DNA from: a bacterium
Lineage (GTDB): Bacteria > Planctomycetota > JACOTG01 > JAUIME01
Assembly (NCBI GenBank): GCA_030433195.1
Contig: JAUIME010000311.1
Location: 1-6,496, forward strand
Direction of reading: 5' to 3'
DNA length: 6,496 nucleotides
The notes under the pieces are model-generated. The model was given only the letters and a program-made list of their open reading frames with translations. It had not been told where the DNA came from and searched no databases. A program made the translations under genes and the position numbers. Positions within the stretch are counted from its first letter, which is position 1; each line of letters begins with the position of its first letter. Of the stretch, positions 5,141 through 6,496 are shown in pieces.

Positions 5141-6496
5141 GATTCGCGGAGCTCCGCGGGCGTCGGCACGGGTTTCTCGAGTCGTGCGAGCCTCGCTTCG
5201 AGGTCGGCGTTCTTGTTGTAGAGCTCGACGACGCGGCGCATGAGTTCGAGCGGTTCGAACTGCGAGTAGTTCGCGAGCACGCGCTGCTGTTCGGCGAGCC
5301 GCCGCGTGCGCTCCTCATCGGTGCCGAGATCGTCACACCGTGCGCGGTACTCCGACGTGATCTCGCGCACGTGCTCGACCGCGGCCTGCCGTGCGATCCG
5401 CAGCAAGAAATCGCGCCCGATCAACCGATCGAGTCCGGCATCGAAGCCCGCGAAAATCTCTCGCCGATGCATCAACGTCGACACCGGAATCGGCTCGTCC
5501 GACGCGAGCTTGCCGGGCTCGAGCGTCGGGGCGAGGACACAGTCTTCCGACCACCCGTAGCGACGCGCCCCGTCGCCTTCCTCGGCGAACGAGATGCGCA
5601 GGGCGTCGGCGTAGGCCGCCGCGGCCCGTGCACCCTCGAGTCGGCCCACGAGGCGAGACAGGTGCTCCACGCGCCAGACACTGTCACGAACGAGATACGC
5701 GATGTAATCGCCGCGGCACTGCGCGAATCCCGCGTTGAGACGCACTCCGAGCAGCGTCCCCGGTTCGACGGCGACGAAGCGCACCGGGCTCGCCGTGCGC
5801 AGACGATCGATGCGCTCACGCGAGGAGTCGACGTCGGACGTCACGACGACGATCTCACGGCGCGCGTAGCGTTGCACGACGAGACTCTCGAACATCGCGT
5901 CGAAGTCGGCCGGATCGTCGGGCGCGTCGAAGACCACCGACACGAGCGGATCGGCGCCGCTGCCTTGCGGACGAACGTCCGCATCGCGCCCCGTCGCTTC
6001 CGATTCCGTCGACGAAGCGCGACGAGAAGCGCCGCTCGCCTCGACCGGCGGCGTGACGTTCGGAATCGCGAGTTCGCCGGGATCGAACGCCCCGGACTCG
6101 CGCGTCCGATCGACGAGCGCCGCGTTGTGGCGTGCGGCCTTGTCGTTCGGTGCGAGCTCGATCGCGCGCGCGAACGACCGCGCCGCCTCGTCGAGCAACA
6201 GCAACTTCGTCTCGTAGAGCCCGCGGACCACCCACGCGTCGGAGGATTCGGGCAGGAAGCGCGTCGCCTCGATCGCGTCCGCGATCGCGTACTTCGGATC
6301 GGTGTCGTATCGAAACAGATTCAACGCGAACAGCAGGTGACTCCAACCGGCCTGCACGGGGTCGTCGTAATCGAACCGCGGATCACCGGCCTCCGAAGTC
6401 TCGACGCGGAACGGGATCTCCCCTTCCCACGCGACCTGCAGGTTGAAGAGATTGCGGTACTCGCCGTGAACGACCGCTTCGAACGCGGGATCGTTG
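5137..6496 (-). CDS. TPR protein fused to a degenerate GT2-like domain (5' end beyond window)
   Basis: The frame is open to the right edge, giving 452 residues without the N-terminus; no start is visible. Counting from the edge, residues about 50-125 hold two TPR-like helical repeats (the clearer one, AWVVRGLYE to IELAPND, at 87-118). A polar, disordered linker follows (about 131-182). A GT2-like fold then runs from PLVSVVFDAPDD (183-194) to about 390. It keeps the fold landmarks RLNAGFAQCRGDYIAYL (252-268) and a HVREITSEYRAR segment like that of active GT2s. However, the site where GT2s carry DXD reads YLVRDSVW (267-274), and the usual VDNAS/VNDGS position reads VTSDVDSS. The C-terminus (about 423-440) is a short coiled coil. 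Seen: loss of the metal motif. Inferred: a non-catalytic scaffold or partner for other transferases, although an unusual active site is possible. It overlaps the next gene by 4 bp. Confidence 0.82.
   Translation of the reverse strand, partial: NDPAFEAVVHGEYRNLFNLQVAWEGEIPFRVETSEAGDPRFDYDDPVQAGWSHLLFALNLFRYDTDPKYAIADAIEATRFLPESSDAWVVRGLYETKLLLLDEAARSFARAIELAPNDKAARHNAALVDRTRESGAFDPGELAIPNVTPPVEASGASRRASSTESEATGRDADVRPQGSGADPLVSVVFDAPDDPADFDAMFESLVVQRYARREIVVVTSDVDSSRERIDRLRTASPVRFVAVEPGTLLGVRLNAGFAQCRGDYIAYLVRDSVWRVEHLSRLVGRLEGARAAAAYADALRISFAEEGDGARRYGWSEDCVLAPTLEPGKLASDEPIPVSTLMHRREIFAGFDAGLDRLIGRDFLLRIARQAAVEHVREITSEYRARCDDLGTDEERTRRLAEQQRVLANYSQFEPLELMRRVVELYNKNADLEARLARLEKPVPTPAELRES

Noticed and set aside
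3183..5336. A 717-codon frame on the minus strand in a different phase from the real genes
   Set aside because: It overlaps the WbbL-like and radical SAM genes out of phase, is dominated by Arg and Ser, and has no motifs.

Overview
This is a GC-rich window of about 6.5 kb. All six genes lie on the minus strand, so the reading order is from high to low coordinates. Nothing in the window fixes the taxon. The high G+C, the GTG start and the mixture of gene families would suit a myxobacterial or other deltaproteobacterial-type lineage, or a planctomycete-like one, but that is a guess. There are no mobile elements, convincing RNA genes or CRISPR arrays. The locus looks like part of a cell-surface polysaccharide or glycan gene cluster: four GT2-type glycosyltransferase proteins (one apparently degenerate), one PIG-L/LmbE-type deacetylase and one cobalamin-binding-type radical SAM enzyme.

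Layout in transcription order. (1) 6496-5137 is a TPR protein fused to a GT2-like domain whose metal-binding motif looks lost; its N-terminus is beyond the window. Its stop overlaps the GTG start of a WbbL-like GT2 glycosyltransferase with an unusual C-terminal extension (5140-3956). (2) A 342-bp non-coding stretch (3955-3614) holds a hairpin after the upstream stop, a purine-rich tract, two tandem TTTCGAAA palindromes, a good promoter candidate and a roughly 177-nt leader with possible alternative pairings. It leads into a radical SAM gene (3613-2240) that looks like its own transcription unit. (3) A 203-bp gap (2239-2037) holds two hairpins, a second copy of the same promoter-like element and a structured leader with no evident Shine-Dalgarno sequence. 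It leads into an apparent operon: an intact GT2 with a coiled-coil tail (2036-1143), a PIG-L deacetylase (1088-279), and, 2 bp further on, another GT2 whose C-terminus lies beyond the window (276-1).

Proposed co-operation (inference). The glycosyltransferases assemble a glycan on a lipid or other carrier, the PIG-L enzyme removes an N-acetyl group from an amino sugar in it, and the radical SAM enzyme adds an uncommon modification to a sugar or lipid. The most interesting signals are the near-duplicate promoter element in front of two units, the radical SAM leader, and the TPR/GT2-like protein that seems to have lost its catalytic motif while keeping a C-terminal tail like that of the intact GT2.
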